Positions 7,428 to 15,312 are shown, counted from the stretch's first letter. The stretch: DNA of 32,112 nucleotides from Clostridia bacterium (GCA_017434775.1 JAFSGG010000123.1:1-32112); one strand, 5' to 3'. Numbers and translations: made by a program. Notes: generated by a model from the sequence alone, not told the origin.

Positions 7428-8951
7428 TTATTCCACTACTTCATACCGGATAACGAAGGAACCCAGCGTTTGCTTCACTTGCGTCACACGCACGGTCACT
7501 TTTTCGCCCACAGTGGTAAATTGAGGGGCAGTATCACTGACAAAATTCAGGTGTTCCCCAGCCCACAGATTGTAGCCCAGGACGCTGGTGGGCTTATAAG
7601 CCACAATCTCGAAAGTTACGGTCTTTCCGGTCAGGTCTTTGCCGGCGTTCAGGTCTGCTTCAAATTTAGCATCATCGGGATAATCCACCGCAGCCGGAGC
7701 CGCAGGAGCAGGCGTCTCTTTCACCTGCTGCTTGGTAATGTATTTTTTCGCCAGCGAAACGATCTGTTCGCGGCGCTGGCTGTCGTCATCCACCTGCACA
7801 TAGGAGAAACTGAGTACTTTGGCATCACCGGGAGCATAATACAAAATCATATAAACGGGTAATCCCTTATATGTGCATTCCATGTAATGGGCTTTGTTTC
7901 CGTCAATTTCAAAATATTCCTGGGAAACTTCCGTCATACCGCCGCTGAGATAGCCCTGGGCAATACCTTCGTACATATCTGTGATTTCAGTTTGCGAAGT
8001 GACAATCATCGGCATGGTCATATCGCCGACCATGATGAAGCTGGAGCCGTAATAATAATACTTCAGCGTTCCGTCATCGCCCTCTTTATATCTGGTCCAG
8101 CCATCCAGCACCGGCACGGTATAGCCGCCGTATGTGTAAGCCGTCCAGGCCGGTTCATCCGCTTTTTCAGCAGCCGGTTCCGGCTTTTCCTTGTACGCAG
8201 CCAGTTCATCCTGCGCCGCTTTCAGGGCAGCCTCCGTTTCCTGATGCAAAGCCGTCATATCCGCCAGGGAAGCCTTGGTGTTTTCCAGTTCCTTGGTGGT
8301 GGCAGCCAAGGTTTCTTCCGTCTGGGAAAGGGTGGCCGCCGTTTCTTCCTGCAAGGCGGTCATATCCGCGAGAGCCAGTTTGGTATCGTCCAGTTCCTTG
8401 CCGGTGGCAGCCAGGGTTTCTTCCGTCTGGGAAAGGGTGGCTGCCGTTTCTTCCTGCAAGGCGGTCATATCCGCCAGGGAAACCTTGGTGTCTTCCAGTT
8501 CTTTATTGGTGGCAGCCAGGGTTTCTTCCGTCCGGGAAAGGGTGGCCGCCGTTTCTTCCTGCAAGGCGGTCATATCCGCGAGAGCCAGTTTGGTATCGTC
8601 CAGCTCTTTATTGGTTGCAGCCAGGGTTTCTTCCGTCTGGGAAAGGGTGGCCGCCGTTTCTTCCTGCAGGGCGGTCATATCCGCAAGGATTCCCTTGGTA
8701 TCATCCAGTTCCTTGCCGGTGGCAGCCAGGGTTTCTTCCGTCTGGGAAAGGGTGGTCGCCGTTTCTTCCTGCAGGGCGGTCATATCCGCAAGGGTTCCCT
8801 TGGTATCATCCAGTTCCTTGCCGGTCACAGTCAGCGTTTCTGCCGTCTGCGTCAGTTCCTTATTGGTATTGACGAGCTGAATCCCCAGCACAGCCGCCCC
8901 AATCACGGCAACAGCCAGTAACACGCACAAAATGACACTTGTTTTTTTCAT
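7428..8951 (-). CDS. Membrane-anchored coiled-coil repeat protein, 507 aa
   Basis: A transmembrane or signal-anchor segment (about 5-25) is followed by a long coiled coil to about residue 255. The coil is built from near-identical 35-residue units (five heptads each) such as ELDDTKGTLADMTALQEE. A Pro/Ala-rich linker leads to a folded domain (about 270-415) with a hydrophobic beta-rich pattern resembling PsbP/DUF1795-like surface domains. After a second Pro/Ala linker, the last 75 residues look like a small beta-barrel (OB-like). It probably stands off the outer face of the membrane. I choose ATG at 8951 (spaced eight bases from AAAGGTG) over the GTG one codon upstream. The function is unknown. 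Confidence 0.88.
   Translation of the reverse strand: MKKTSVILCVLLAVAVIGAAVLGIQLVNTNKELTQTAETLTVTGKELDDTKGTLADMTALQEETATTLSQTEETLAATGKELDDTKGILADMTALQEETAATLSQTEETLAATNKELDDTKLALADMTALQEETAATLSRTEETLAATNKELEDTKVSLADMTALQEETAATLSQTEETLAATGKELDDTKLALADMTALQEETAATLSQTEETLAATTKELENTKASLADMTALHQETEAALKAAQDELAAYKEKPEPAAEKADEPAWTAYTYGGYTVPVLDGWTRYKEGDDGTLKYYYYGSSFIMVGDMTMPMIVTSQTEITDMYEGIAQGYLSGGMTEVSQEYFEIDGNKAHYMECTYKGLPVYMILYYAPGDAKVLSFSYVQVDDDSQRREQIVSLAKKYITKQQVKETPAPAAPAAVDYPDDAKFEADLNAGKDLTGKTVTFEIVAYKPTSVLGYNLWAGEHLNFVSDTAPQFTTVGEKVTVRVTQVKQTLGSFVIRYEVVE
8222..8860 (-). repeat. Six tandem 105-bp coding repeats
   Basis: The phrase gcggtcatatccgc (gccgtcatatccgc in the first) recurs at 8251, 8356, 8461, 8566, 8671 and 8776, exactly 105 bases apart. 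Each unit encodes 35 residues. Copies are highly similar at the DNA level, so recent duplication, gene conversion or strong homogenisation is likely. Confidence 0.95.
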
Positions 8952-9010
8952 CACCCATACACCTTTCTATATTTTCCTATTCGCCAGAGACAACCATTTT
9001 CTTAATGATA

Positions 9011-9039
9011 ATTATATCACAATACCATTTGTTGGTCAA
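9011..9039 (-). promoter_or_regulatory. Sigma-A promoter of the coiled-coil protein
   Basis: TTGACC (9034-9039), 17 bases, TATAAT (9011-9016) on the minus strand. Confidence 0.85.
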
Positions 9040-9142
9040 GCGATACCGTTTATCACACCGTGATCCTCCCAACCAAATCGCGCCCAATCGATGTGTTTCT
9101 ACCGGCGAGAAATCTCGGGCGGCTCCTTTCTCAATAACCAAA

Positions 9143-9168
9143 TAAAAAACCACCCACAAGGGGTGGTT
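9143..9168 (-). terminator. Terminator of tRNA-Val
   Basis: AACCACCC pairs with GGGTGGTT around a five-base loop, followed by a T-rich tract on the minus strand, just after the tRNA 3' end. Confidence 0.85.
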
Positions 9169-9175
9169 TCTTATT

Positions 9176-9251
9176 TGGTGGTCGCAACAGGACTCGAACC
9201 TGTGACCCCATCGATGTGAACGATGTGCTCTACCAACTGAGCCATGCGACC
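9176..9251 (-). tRNA. tRNA-Val (anticodon CAC), CCA encoded
   Basis: A full cloverleaf is visible on the minus strand. The acceptor GGTCGCA pairs with TGCGACC, and the D arm contains GGCTCAGTTGGTAGAGC-like sequence. The anticodon stem CATCG/CGATG encloses TTCACAT (anticodon CAC, reads GUG), and the T arm has GGTTCGAGTCC. Discriminator A and a genomic CCA end the gene. Confidence 0.97.
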
Positions 9252-9271
9252 ATGCGCTTTGCGCAAGAATG

Positions 9272-9300
9272 ATAATAGCACAAGCCGGAACGATTGTCAA
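9272..9300 (-). promoter_or_regulatory. Promoter of tRNA-Val
   Basis: Perfect TTGACA (9295-9300), 17 bases, TATTAT (9272-9277) on the minus strand. Confidence 0.88.
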
Positions 9301-9345
9301 CCCCCCAAATGCAAAAAAATCGATTTTTTCTGTTTTTCCTTTCCC

Positions 9346-9374
9346 TTGCACTCTTTTCCCGTTTATGCTATAAT
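9346..9374 (+). promoter_or_regulatory. Promoter of tRNA-Arg
   Basis: TTGCAC (9346-9351), 17 bases, perfect TATAAT (9369-9374). Between this and the divergent tRNA-Val promoter lies a 16-base A/T palindrome at 9314-9329. Confidence 0.85.
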
Positions 9375-9403
9375 GGCACGGTGCAGCAGCAATGCCGCCA
9401 GAT

Positions 9404-9478
9404 GCCTCCTTAGTTAAATGGATATAATAAACCCCTCCTAAGGGTTAGTTGTGAGTTCGATTCTCGCAGGGGGTGCCA
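9404..9478 (+). tRNA. tRNA-Arg (anticodon CCT), CCA encoded
   Basis: The acceptor GCCTCCT pairs with AGGGGGT, including two wobble pairs. The anticodon stem AACCC/GGGTT encloses CTCCTAA (anticodon CCT, reads AGG). The variable loop has four bases, and the T arm is GTGAG-TTCGATT-CTCGC. Discriminator G and an encoded CCA follow. Confidence 0.95.
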
Positions 9479-9479
9479 A

Positions 9480-9514
9480 ACCGGGGAACCTTGATGAAAG
9501 GCTCCCCGGTTTTT
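9480..9514 (+). terminator. Terminator of tRNA-Arg
   Basis: ACCGGGGA pairs with TCCCCGGT, with an inner CCTT/AAGG stem, followed by TTTTG directly after the tRNA. Confidence 0.88.
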
Positions 9515-9525
9515 GTATTGTTGCT

Positions 9526-10224
9526 TTACCAGCTTTTACCGCAGTGCGATGCCCCGTAACTGGCCTGAGAATAGGTAAACCCTTCGTATTCCAACTGCTT
9601 GATCAATTTGCTTTTGGTCCAGTTGGTTTTCAGATTCAGGTATGATTTCGCCTTTTTGGCCGCCTGCTCGTTCCAGTTGGCGCCGCAATTGCTGACCCCA
9701 TAGCTAGCCTGGGAGCTGGTGAACCCTTCGAATTCCAGCTGCCGGGTGAGCCCGGATTGAGAAAAGGCGGACGTGCGCAGGTAAGACTGGGCCTTCTTCA
9801 GTGCTTGCTCGTTCCAGTTGGCACCGCAGCTGTTGGCAGCGCTGGTGGCTTCCGAATTGGAATAGCCGTGGTATTCCAGCTGCCGGATCAGCCCGGATTT
9901 GGAAAAGGCGGATGTGCGCAGGTAAGACTGGGCCTGGGCCAGCGCCCCGCTTGTGCCTGTCTTGGGCTTGGAATAAGAGCTGGAGGAACCATAACTGTAG
10001 GACGAAGCGGACGAGCTGCTCCGACTTGAAGTGGAGGAAGACACGGGATAGGGTTCAGCTTCTTTGCTGCCGCCGCATAGCAAAATAACGGCCACGCCTA
10101 TCACCAGCGCCGCCAGAAAAAAACAAATGAAATAGATAAATTTCTTATCCGTTTTTTTCGTGTTTTTCAATTGCTGTTCCATCAGTTCATCGTAAGTAAG
10201 CCCCGTATGATTTCTGGGTTCCAA
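9526..10224 (-). CDS. Membrane-anchored protein with three Ltp-type repeats, 232 aa
   Basis: The order is a short cytoplasmic N-terminus, one transmembrane helix (about 29-50), a Ser/Tyr-rich flexible linker (55-90), then three copies of an about 46-residue repeat. These begin near 94, 141 and 189. Each has the pattern KAxSYLxxxxFSxSGLxRQLExEGF, then SxAxxxxxxCGANW. This matches the host-cell-surface lipoprotein (Ltp) repeat family, first known from a phage superinfection-exclusion lipoprotein and now seen in many Firmicutes surface proteins. I choose a TTG start at 10224 because AGAGG lies eight bases upstream. The in-frame sequence farther upstream overlaps a promoter. The role here is unknown; phage exclusion is one possibility. 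Confidence 0.87.
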   Translation of the reverse strand: MEPRNHTGLTYDELMEQQLKNTKKTDKKFIYFICFFLAALVIGVAVILLCGGSKEAEPYPVSSSTSSRSSSSASSYSYGSSSSYSKPKTGTSGALAQAQSYLRTSAFSKSGLIRQLEYHGYSNSEATSAANSCGANWNEQALKKAQSYLRTSAFSQSGLTRQLEFEGFTSSQASYGVSNCGANWNEQAAKKAKSYLNLKTNWTKSKLIKQLEYEGFTYSQASYGASHCGKSW

Positions 10225-10260
10225 GCGGATCGCCTCTTTATCTTTTGTTTTCCTGTTGAT

Positions 10261-10289
10261 ATGATAGCACATCCGCACCATCCTGTCCA
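10261..10289 (-). promoter_or_regulatory. Promoter of the Ltp-repeat gene
   Basis: TGGACA (10284-10289), 17 bases, TATCAT (10261-10266) on the minus strand. Its position supports the downstream TTG start. Confidence 0.65.
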
Positions 10290-10302
10290 TAACTTCTGTC
10301 CA

Positions 10303-10315
10303 AAGAACGGTTCTT
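10303..10315. promoter_or_regulatory. Operator-like palindrome upstream of the Ltp promoter
   Basis: AAGAAC-G-GTTCTT is a perfect inverted repeat 14 bases upstream of the -35 element. It resembles a regulator site, but it does not have the GAAC-N4-GTTC spacing of Gram-positive LexA boxes. The regulator is unknown. Confidence 0.4.
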
Positions 10316-10371
10316 AAAAAATGTACGCATCATAAAACAATTAATATTTATCGTTTTTCGATAATTTTTTG

Positions 10372-10400
10372 TTGACATACAATTCTTTGTATGTTATGAT
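10372..10400 (+). promoter_or_regulatory. Promoter with built-in operator for the DUF2975 operon
   Basis: TTGACA (10372-10377), 17 bases and TATGAT (10395-10400) form the promoter. Between and overlapping these is a perfect inverted repeat, ACATACAA-ttct-TTGTATGT (10375-10394). A protein bound there would block RNA polymerase. The operon's own HTH protein is the obvious candidate, giving autoregulation. A second inverted repeat, TTATCG/CGATAA, lies just upstream near 10348-10364. Confidence 0.8.
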
Positions 10401-10424
10401 TATGCCATGAAAGGAGTGATTTTC

Positions 10425-10910
10425 ATGACTCGTAAAACAATGACCATTGGCTTGAAAAGCATCACAGCCCTGCTGGCCGTGCTGATTCTGTTCTTCTTTT
10501 TTGTGGATCTGCCCAGTATCGGCCAGGCCATAGCAAAGCAAAACACAGAATATGCCTGGGCATACTGGCCCTGGCTGATCGGAGCCTGGGTATTCATGCT
10601 GCCCATCCTGACAGCCTTCATCCCGGCCTGGCAAATTTTTGACACCATCCGGGAAAAGGGCAAGACTTTCTGCCATGAAAACGCCGGCCGGTTTCGCCTG
10701 ATGGGGCACTGCGCCATGGCCGCCGGAATTATTTTCCTGTGTCTTATGCTGATCATGACCTTCCAACGCGCAAGTTCCGCGCCGCTGCTTATCGTAGTCA
10801 CGCCGCTGGTGCTGCTTTTCTTCCTGGCGCTTTCCTTCATCTGCCGTGTGTTCAGCCATCTGGTGGAAGAAGCCGCCGAACTGAAGGAAGAAAATGAACT
10901 GACCATATGA
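10425..10910 (+). CDS. DUF2975-type four-helix membrane protein, 161 aa
   Basis: Four hydrophobic segments (about 11-30, 45-65, 95-115 and 120-140) and the conserved region FDTIREKGKTFCHEN between helices two and three match the DUF2975 family. These proteins are usually encoded next to a small YozG-type HTH regulator, as here. The start is the ATG at 10425 because AAAGGAGTGA lies five bases upstream; an ATG 18 bases earlier would sit on the ribosome binding site. It is the first gene of a three-gene operon. The role is unknown; membrane sensing or stress functions have been suggested for similar pairs. Confidence 0.88.
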   Translation: MTRKTMTIGLKSITALLAVLILFFFFVDLPSIGQAIAKQNTEYAWAYWPWLIGAWVFMLPILTAFIPAWQIFDTIREKGKTFCHENAGRFRLMGHCAMAAGIIFLCLMLIMTFQRASSAPLLIVVTPLVLLFFLALSFICRVFSHLVEEAAELKEENELTI

Positions 10911-10919
10911 GGTATCGCC

Positions 10920-11126
10920 ATGATCATTGTGAATATTGACGTAATGATGGCCAAACGGAAAATGAGCCTGACGGAGCTGGCCGAAAAAGTGGGCATCACG
11001 CTGGCCAATATGTCCATCCTGAAAACGGGCAAAGCCAAGGCCGTCCGCTTTGAAACACTGGATAAGCTGTGCCGGGCACTGGATTGCCAGCCCGGGGATA
11101 TTCTGCAATTTGCGGAGGAAGAATAA
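10920..11126 (+). CDS. YozG-type small XRE-family HTH regulator, 68 aa
   Basis: The whole protein is a helix-turn-helix domain: VMMAKRKMSLTELAEKVG, then ITLANMSILKTGKAKAVRF, and the typical ending LCRALDCQPGDILQF. GAGG at the end of the upstream gene serves as its ribosome binding site, and the gap is nine bases, so the two are co-translated. It probably binds the palindrome in the operon promoter. Confidence 0.93.
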   Translation: MIIVNIDVMMAKRKMSLTELAEKVGITLANMSILKTGKAKAVRFETLDKLCRALDCQPGDILQFAEEE

Positions 11127-11127
11127 G

Positions 11128-11571
11128 ATGCTGCAATCAGCATCTTCCCCTTGTCCCCCCGACCGGATGAAGCTGCGGCATATTTTGCTGATCGTAATCG
11201 GCGCAATCGCATTGTGGTGCGCCGTGATTACACTGTTTGGCATCCTCACCACCGTGGTTTTCGATGCCTTGGATGACGGCAACTACATCCCCGGCCGGGA
11301 TACCACCGCCTGGTGGGCGGACGGAGAGATCGAAATTCTCCGGGTGCATAACCGGGAAACCGGAGAAAATGAATATCATCTTTTCATCCGGCACAGAAGT
11401 GTGGAAAACGGCCTTGTCTCCGCCTATAAGCGGAGGGGAAATCCGGTACAAGTGCTGATCGAAAATCGGCTTTACTCCATTGATGAAAATACCCTCGCCT
11501 ACACCGTCCAGACCCTTTCTGATGAAGAAATCCCTGCATTGACCCGCGGATTCCGCCGGCTGAAGCCCTGA
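11128..11571 (+). CDS. Small single-pass membrane protein of unknown function, 147 aa
   Basis: One strong transmembrane helix (about 18-42) is followed by a charged, probably extracellular domain of about 100 residues with alternating beta-strand-like stretches. I recognise no family. The start directly follows the stop of the regulator gene, with GAGGAAG a few bases upstream, which places it in the same operon. A later ATG at 11167 is possible but lacks a ribosome binding site. No terminator is visible before the convergent transporter gene. Confidence 0.75.
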   Translation: MLQSASSPCPPDRMKLRHILLIVIGAIALWCAVITLFGILTTVVFDALDDGNYIPGRDTTAWWADGEIEILRVHNRETGENEYHLFIRHRSVENGLVSAYKRRGNPVQVLIENRLYSIDENTLAYTVQTLSDEEIPALTRGFRRLKP

Positions 11572-11598
11572 ACAGCATCATTGGAATGGATGCAATCC

Positions 11599-12468
11599 TC
11601 AAGTTTTCGTCTTCTTACAGAAGATGTGCCAGCACTCCGCAATCATGGCGCCGCCAATGATCAGCCCGGCGCCCAGCCATTGCAAGGGAAGCATGGGCCG
11701 GCTCAGAAGCAAAGCGCTGAACAGCACGGCAAACAGGGGTTCCAGATAGCCCAGGACGGAAACCGTCTGCACAGGCAGTTTGCTCATGGTGGAAAAATAC
11801 AGCCAGCAGCCAAAACCGGTATGCACAAGGCCCAGCCCCAGAATGGGCAGAACATCGCTGCCCTTTACGGGAATAGAAAAGCCCTGACGAATCAAAAGAA
11901 ACACGGATACGGCCATGAAAGCAAACCCCAGCTGAAACATGGTGTTTTCCAAACCGCCGATATCCTTGGCCTTTTTATTGAAGATCACCATGCCGGCATA
12001 GGTAACGGCACTGAGAATGCCGCTGATGAAGCCCAGAGGATCCATCTTCGCCCCGGAAATACCGCTGATACAAAATACCCCCAGCATCACGGCCGCAAAG
12101 CCGATAAGCTTTGGCAGGGTCAGTTTTTCCTTGAACACAAGGGGCGAAAGCGCCACCACAATCACCGGGCCGCAGTAGCAAAGCAGGGTGCCCAACCCCG
12201 GACCCACCCGGGCATACGCTTCGTATAAAAACATCCAGTGCACGCCCATGATCAGGCCGGACAGCATCAGAAAAAAGAACTGCTTTTTATGCTGCAGGAA
12301 GGTGAATTTTTCCCGGCGCAGGAAGAAAACGAAAGCCATCAGCAGGCTGCCAAGCAAGGTGCGGAAAAACACAATCTCATAGCTGCTCAGCAGGATAAAA
12401 CTGGCCACCACGCCGTTGAGCCCAAAGAGGGTGACGGATAAAAAATGCTTCCAGAAGGGCTTGTTCAC
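11599..12468 (-). CDS. EamA/DMT-family transporter, 289 aa
   Basis: Ten hydrophobic helices arranged as two homologous five-helix halves mark an EamA (drug/metabolite transporter) protein. The first half ends with LLCYCGPVIVVALSPLVFKE and the second with VSVLGYLEPLFAVLFSALLL, the typical paired motifs. Members export amino acids, nucleotides or other small metabolites; the substrate cannot be read from sequence. Translation starts at GTG, supported by AAGGAG eight bases upstream. It has its own promoter and no evident operon partner. Confidence 0.93.
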   Translation of the reverse strand: MNKPFWKHFLSVTLFGLNGVVASFILLSSYEIVFFRTLLGSLLMAFVFFLRREKFTFLQHKKQFFFLMLSGLIMGVHWMFLYEAYARVGPGLGTLLCYCGPVIVVALSPLVFKEKLTLPKLIGFAAVMLGVFCISGISGAKMDPLGFISGILSAVTYAGMVIFNKKAKDIGGLENTMFQLGFAFMAVSVFLLIRQGFSIPVKGSDVLPILGLGLVHTGFGCWLYFSTMSKLPVQTVSVLGYLEPLFAVLFSALLLSRPMLPLQWLGAGLIIGGAMIAECWHIFCKKTKT

Positions 12469-12500
12469 TTTTCTTTCTCCTTCCCGGGGTGATTGCTGCC

Positions 12501-12529
12501 ATTATAGCAAATAGAACCGTCCGGAACAA
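12501..12529 (-). promoter_or_regulatory. Sigma-A promoter of the EamA transporter
   Basis: TTGTTC (12524-12529), 17 bases, TATAAT (12501-12506) on the minus strand. Confidence 0.8.
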
Positions 12530-12619
12530 GAAATTTTTGTTTTCCCGGCAGGAAAGCGCAGAAAAAGAACGAAATCTTCATCAAACAAAATGAAATACGT
12601 TTTTTCAAGGAGAAGTGCC

Positions 12620-14593
12620 ATGCTGCAGGTAAAAGGAAACCAGATCATCTTGCGGGCCCCTCACGGCATGTGGGTGGTGGAACCCTACGGAAAAAATACG
12701 GTGCGCTGCCGGGTGACCCGCAACACCCGCATCAGTGATGAGAAATGGACGCTGCTGGATGTGCCGCAGGCGCTTTGCACCTGGCAGCAGGAAGAAAACA
12801 AAGTGACTTTCGTCAATGGTGATCTTTCAGTTACTGTGGAAAATTGCGCCCCTTATTTCCCAGGCAGGGTGAGCATTTTCCGCAAAGGCCGCTGCATCCT
12901 CACCACCCGTCAGGAAGGGGATGCGGCCAATATGTTCCTCCACACCGAAGGGGATCATTACCGCACGGTCCTCTCCTTTGAAGCCCATCCGGATGAACAT
13001 TTCTACGGCCTGGGCCAGGAACAGCAGGATCATTTCGACCGTAAGGGCGGCACCTATGATCTGATGCATTTTAACACAAAATCCACCATTCCCTATGTGT
13101 ACTCTTCCCTGGGCTATGGCTTTTTGTGGAATAATCCATCGCCCGGCCATGTGGAACTGGGCAAAAACCGCACCCTCTGGTGCGCCGACAGCACTTATCA
13201 GGCGGATTTTCTGGTGTTTGTGGGGGAAACCCCGGCGGATGTGGCAAAGATTTATGCCGATCTCACCGGTTATGCACCCCATTTCCCGGACTGGGCCAGC
13301 GGTTTCTGGCAATGCAAATTACGGTATGAGGATCAGGAAGAGCTTCTGGAAGTGGCCCGGGAATATAAAAAACGCGGCATTCCCGTTTCCGCCATTGTGA
13401 TCGACTTTTTCCACTGGACGGAGCAGGGCGAATGGAAATTCGATCCCAAATATTGGCCGGATCCGGAGAAGATGTGCCGGGAACTGAAGGAAATGGGCAT
13501 TCAGCCGGTGGTGTCCATCTGGCCCACCATCAACCCGAACAGCGAAAACTGGCGTACCATGGACGAGGGCGGCATGCTGGTGCACACAGAAACAGGCCAG
13601 TATGGCACCTTCCAGTTTTACGGCCAGCAGACTTTCATTGACGCCACCCATCCCGATACCCGGGCATTTGTGTGGCAAAAAGCCAAACAGAATTATTACG
13701 ACAAAGGCATCCCCAATTTCTGGCTGGATGAAGCGGAGCCGGAAGTGCATCCCCAGCAGTTCGGCCATTTGCATTTCTATGCCGGCAATGGCGCCCAGAC
13801 GGCCATGCTGTACCCCTATTACTACTGCAAAATGTTTTATGACGGCCTGAAGGAAGCCGGGGAAAAGGACGTGATCCTCCTCACCCGGGCGGCGTATCCC
13901 GGCAGCCAGAAATTCGGTGCGGCGGTGTGGAACGGGGATATTCCTTCCGACTGGCGGGCCCTTCGGCAGAGCGTGGTCAGCGGTCTTTCCATGGCGGTGT
14001 GCGGCATTCCCTGGTGGAACAGCGATATCGGCGGCTTCCTCTTTGGGGATACAGAAAGCGATGATTTCCGGGAACTGATTGTCCGCTGGTTCCAGTTCGG
14101 GCTGTTCTGTCCGGTAATGCGCCTGCATGGCCTGCGCAAGCGGCCCGAGAGCCAGAAACCCCGGCATCCCGGCATCATTGAGCCTGCCGGCGGCCCCAAC
14201 GAAATCTGGAAATTCGGCGACAGGGCTTATGGCATTATTGAAAAGATCATTCACCTGCGTGAACGGCTGCGGCCCTATATTGCCAAACAGCTGGACATTA
14301 CCTCCCGGACCGGCTTGCCGCTGATGCAGCCCATGTTCTACCGCTTCCCGGAAGACGAAACCTGCTATCAGCTGAACGATCAGTACTTTTTCGGCAGTGA
14401 AATTCTCTTTGCGCCCATTGTGGAAAAAGGGCAGACGGAGCGGAAGGTGTATCTGCCCCGCGGCCGCTGGCAGCGCACAGGAAGCGGCGAAATGTATGAA
14501 GGCGGTCAATGGGTCACCCTGCAGGCGGAGCTGGATCAGTTCATCGCGTTTGTGCCAGAAGGCAGCAATCTGCTGACGCTGTTTGATGCATAA
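12620..14593 (+). CDS. Glycoside hydrolase family 31 enzyme (alpha-glucosidase/alpha-xylosidase type), 657 aa
   Basis: GH31 enzymes release alpha-linked glucose or xylose with retention. The N-terminal galactose-mutarotase-like domain (about 1-220) contains the family hallmark HFYGLGQ. A (beta/alpha)8 barrel follows. The nucleophile is probably Asp370 in FWLDEAEPE and the acid/base Asp440 in WNGDIPSDW. SDIGGF and RLHGLR follow, then beta domains. There is no signal peptide, so it acts in the cytoplasm on imported oligosaccharides. The start at MLQVKG follows AAGGAG at the right distance; an in-frame ATG ten codons earlier has none. Whether it prefers glucosides or xylosides is not decided by the residues I can judge. 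The gene appears monocistronic. Confidence 0.95.
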   Translation: MLQVKGNQIILRAPHGMWVVEPYGKNTVRCRVTRNTRISDEKWTLLDVPQALCTWQQEENKVTFVNGDLSVTVENCAPYFPGRVSIFRKGRCILTTRQEGDAANMFLHTEGDHYRTVLSFEAHPDEHFYGLGQEQQDHFDRKGGTYDLMHFNTKSTIPYVYSSLGYGFLWNNPSPGHVELGKNRTLWCADSTYQADFLVFVGETPADVAKIYADLTGYAPHFPDWASGFWQCKLRYEDQEELLEVAREYKKRGIPVSAIVIDFFHWTEQGEWKFDPKYWPDPEKMCRELKEMGIQPVVSIWPTINPNSENWRTMDEGGMLVHTETGQYGTFQFYGQQTFIDATHPDTRAFVWQKAKQNYYDKGIPNFWLDEAEPEVHPQQFGHLHFYAGNGAQTAMLYPYYYCKMFYDGLKEAGEKDVILLTRAAYPGSQKFGAAVWNGDIPSDWRALRQSVVSGLSMAVCGIPWWNSDIGGFLFGDTESDDFRELIVRWFQFGLFCPVMRLHGLRKRPESQKPRHPGIIEPAGGPNEIWKFGDRAYGIIEKIIHLRERLRPYIAKQLDITSRTGLPLMQPMFYRFPEDETCYQLNDQYFFGSEILFAPIVEKGQTERKVYLPRGRWQRTGSGEMYEGGQWVTLQAELDQFIAFVPEGSNLLTLFDA

Positions 14594-14614
14594 GCATACC
14601 AACAACATAAAAAG

Positions 14615-14646
14615 CCCCGGCATACGGATTGATCCGTGTGCCGGGG
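14615..14646. terminator. Bidirectional terminator
   Basis: CCCCGGCA pairs with TGCCGGGG, with an inner ACGGA/TCCGT stem. TTTTG follows on plus and CTTTTT on minus. It serves the GH31 gene and the convergent lipoprotein gene. Confidence 0.9.
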
Positions 14647-14658
14647 TTTTGTATACGT

Positions 14659-15312
14659 TTATTGTTCTTCAGGCTGCCGGGTGAAGAGCATCAGGATGCC
14701 GTCTTCGTTCACGCTCAGCATATCATCGGCATAAGTGAGCACTTTGGCAGCGCCGCTGGCATCCCTCAGAAGAATGGTATCGGCTGCCACTGTGACCCAG
14801 GTGCCCGTTTCTTCCTTACCGTCAATATGGAAAACGGCTTTGCCCTCTTCCTCAAGCGTTATGGAAAAATTCCGGCCGCTGGCAATGGGATCAATAATAT
14901 AAACACCCATTTCGATGGAAGTATTCAGCCAGGAACCCAGATACTCCGGCCGGGAAAGGGGTTCGTCGCTCACCTGAGCAAAATAGAAGGCGCCGCCGGG
15001 GATCAGATAAACCAGCATATTGTTCACATAGGGGAATTCGCCGGTGCTGCCGGCAGCATCCGTCAGCATGATGCCGTTTTCGGACACCGCCCAGGTGCAT
15101 TCTTTCCCCTGGCCGTCCAGCGTCAGCACAGCCGTGCCCTCAGCAGCAATTTCCATGGTCATGGGGATATCGGAAGCGGGCGCAGGATTGCCGTCGCTTC
15201 CTGCGATCATGCACACCTTCCACAGGCCGGTATAATCCGTTTCAGCCATAGCACAGCCGGCAAGAGAAACATATACACACAGGGCAAGCAATAAAGCAGT
15301 GATCTTTTTCAT
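14659..15312 (-). CDS. Putative lipoprotein with a duplicated beta-rich domain, 217 aa
   Basis: The signal peptide ends in a lipobox, SLAGC (Cys20), so the mature protein is probably lipid-anchored outside the membrane. The rest is two related halves. Each begins with a Gly-Trp/Leu-Trp strand (TGLWKV near 28, LGSWLN near 125) and contains a segment like TAVLTLDGQGKECTW or KAVFHIDGKEETGTW. It then ends with an LxYxxDML or VNNML strand. This layout recalls lipocalin-like repeats common in secreted clostridial proteins of unknown role. AAGGAG precedes the start by seven bases. Confidence 0.87.
   Translation of the reverse strand: MKKITALLLALCVYVSLAGCAMAETDYTGLWKVCMIAGSDGNPAPASDIPMTMEIAAEGTAVLTLDGQGKECTWAVSENGIMLTDAAGSTGEFPYVNNMLVYLIPGGAFYFAQVSDEPLSRPEYLGSWLNTSIEMGVYIIDPIASGRNFSITLEEEGKAVFHIDGKEETGTWVTVAADTILLRDASGAAKVLTYADDMLSVNEDGILMLFTRQPEEQ

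Noticed and set aside
8222..8860. CRISPR-like regular repeats
   Set aside because: The 105-bp units are contiguous coding heptad repeats with no unique spacers and no cas genes nearby.
10303..10315. A LexA/SOS box
   Set aside because: The half-sites are separated by a single base, not the four bases of the Gram-positive LexA consensus.
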